From Acetobacteraceae bacterium H6797 (GTDB taxonomy: Bacteria > Pseudomonadota > Alphaproteobacteria > Acetobacterales > Acetobacteraceae), in contig JADFCQ010000004.1 in NCBI GenBank assembly GCA_015223225.1, positions 310,001-374,000 on the forward strand: 64,000 bases of DNA, written 5' to 3'. Position numbers and translations under genes: made by a program. The notes under the pieces were generated by a model. The model was not told the origin of the DNA, searched no databases, and was given only the letters and a program-made list of their open reading frames with translations. Every line of letters starts with the position of its first letter. The first letter of the stretch is position 1. Positions 63,112-64,000 of this stretch are shown one piece after another.

Positions 63112-64000
63112 TCAACCTGCCGCGAGGCCAGCAGTCCGCAAAGGCTCCAGCCGACGAGGCAATTGGCGCAGGATATCAAGCTCCTGTTGCAGGCGCGGGA
63201 GGTCATTCAGCCCGCGCAGGCCCTCGGCGGTCAGGAGCAGGAAGGCTTCCGCCAATTCGCCGCCCTGGAAACGGGGCGCGAAGGCGGTGCGGAGGCTGGC
63301 GAGACGAGCCTGATCGCCACCCAGGGCCGCGAAGGCGGCGAGGCGGACGAGCGTGAGGCGGTCGGCCTCCCCGAGCGGCGCCGGGGCGGCGGGAAGTGCC
63401 GGGAGCAGGCCCCCGAGCGAGGCGGCGGCCGCCAGCCAGTCCTGCGCGCCTGCCTGAAGCTCGGCCAGGATGGGCAGGCCATCGGGGCCCAGCGGCGCGA
63501 GACGGGCCCTGGCGGCCGCGAGATCGCCCCTGCGGGCCTCGGCGCGGGCGGCCAGGGTGGCACGCTCCTTCTTCAGTGCCTCGGGGAGGCTGTCATCCTC
63601 CGGCTGAGGCAGCAGCGCGAGCGCGCCGGCGGCATCGCCTTCCTGCAGCTTCAGCCGCGCCAGATTGGTGGCGAGGCGGGGCGCGGCACCGGGCCGGGCC
63701 TTGGCCAGGGCTTCGGTGAGCAGGGCGATGGCGCGGTCGTTGAGATCCAGCGCGGCGAGGCGGTCGGCGAGAAGCGTCACCAGTTCCTCGCTCCGGCCTT
63801 CCTCGGGGAGTGACTGGCGATTGGCGTCATAGAGCGCCACGGCGCTCAGCGGGGGCTCGGTATTGATCGCGGCGATGAGGTGGCGCTGGGACAGGGGCTT
63901 GATGGCCTCGGCCTTGTCCGGCGCCATGGCCATGGCCTCGCGCAGGATATCCATCGCGCCCCGGAAATCCCCGGCGGCGGCACGAAGCTCGGCCAGGCGC
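63112..64000 (-). CDS. TPR-like helical repeat protein, C-terminal part (partial)
   Basis: The frame is open to the window edge, so the start lies beyond 64000; the visible part has about 295 residues. It is almost entirely helical and Ala/Leu-rich, with TPR-style pairs such as RLAELRAAAGDFRGAMDIL, DLNDRAIALLTEALAK and LAEALLLLTAEGLRGL-like turns. In the middle QRHLIAAINTEPPLSAVALYD breaks the pattern. No catalytic motif is visible. It may belong to the periplasmic or envelope-associated TPR proteins common in these bacteria, but the N-terminus needed to tell export is missing. Confidence 0.65.
   Translation of the reverse strand, partial: RLAELRAAAGDFRGAMDILREAMAMAPDKAEAIKPLSQRHLIAAINTEPPLSAVALYDANRQSLPEEGRSEELVTLLADRLAALDLNDRAIALLTEALAKARPGAAPRLATNLARLKLQEGDAAGALALLPQPEDDSLPEALKKERATLAARAEARRGDLAAARARLAPLGPDGLPILAELQAGAQDWLAAAASLGGLLPALPAAPAPLGEADRLTLVRLAAFAALGGDQARLASLRTAFAPRFQGGELAEAFLLLTAEGLRGLNDLPRLQQELDILRQLPRRLEPLRTAGLAAG

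Overview
The window is high-GC bacterial chromosome with densely packed genes, many joined by ATGA/GTGA overlaps. Gene content and order point to an alphaproteobacterium, most likely a member of Acetobacteraceae/Rhodospirillales. Supporting features are trpD-trpC-moaC-moeA-lexA, an AapJQMP amino-acid transporter, an APH-type ThrB next to ispH and rnhA, flgI divergent from fliX, hflKC-DUF2065-degP, homospermidine synthase, and a glycine riboswitch ahead of gcvTHP. Genus assignment is inference. No rRNA, tRNA, CRISPR array, phage or insertion sequence was seen.

Layout: 1-3710 holds tryptophan synthesis, molybdenum cofactor synthesis and the SOS repressor. 3982-13000 is a mixed block: a Pro/Tyr-rich exported protein, a peptide-type ABC binding protein, a MATE exporter with a thioesterase, an orphan GH8 glucanase facing an unknown exported protein, and a class A penicillin-binding protein followed by a histidine-kinase-like fragment. 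13175-18996 carries an ornithine cyclodeaminase-family enzyme and the complete aapJQMP operon behind a long, structured leader. 19140-25121 has Kup, two paralogous lipoproteins, AzlCD, RecX, an RraA-like protein and a small cytochrome c. 25411-26869 is an unusual patch: an orphan HTH protein and two paralogous lipoproteins in DNA of visibly lower GC. 26966-29373 is rnhA-thrB-ispH. 30141-33924 holds two tandem cadherin-repeat proteins behind an AT-rich promoter with an 8-bp inverted repeat. 34005-38654 is the riboswitch-controlled glycine cleavage operon.

The most interesting block is 40034-50552. An ECF sigma factor, a 96-aa single-membrane-span protein and a CnrX/Metal_resist-type periplasmic protein sit immediately before an outer-membrane factor, an adaptor and two MdtB/MdtC-like RND pumps. 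The plan matches the cnrYXH-CBA metal-resistance system, but the pumps are of the multidrug type rather than the heavy-metal type.

The rest is homospermidine synthase (50692-52122), a flagellar P-ring/rod group under a near-perfect sigma-54 promoter with divergent fliX (52890-55431), a DksA lacking three of its four zinc cysteines, an Mrp ATPase, the HflKC/DegP envelope quality-control operon, and speD-speE. The window ends inside a TPR-type gene.
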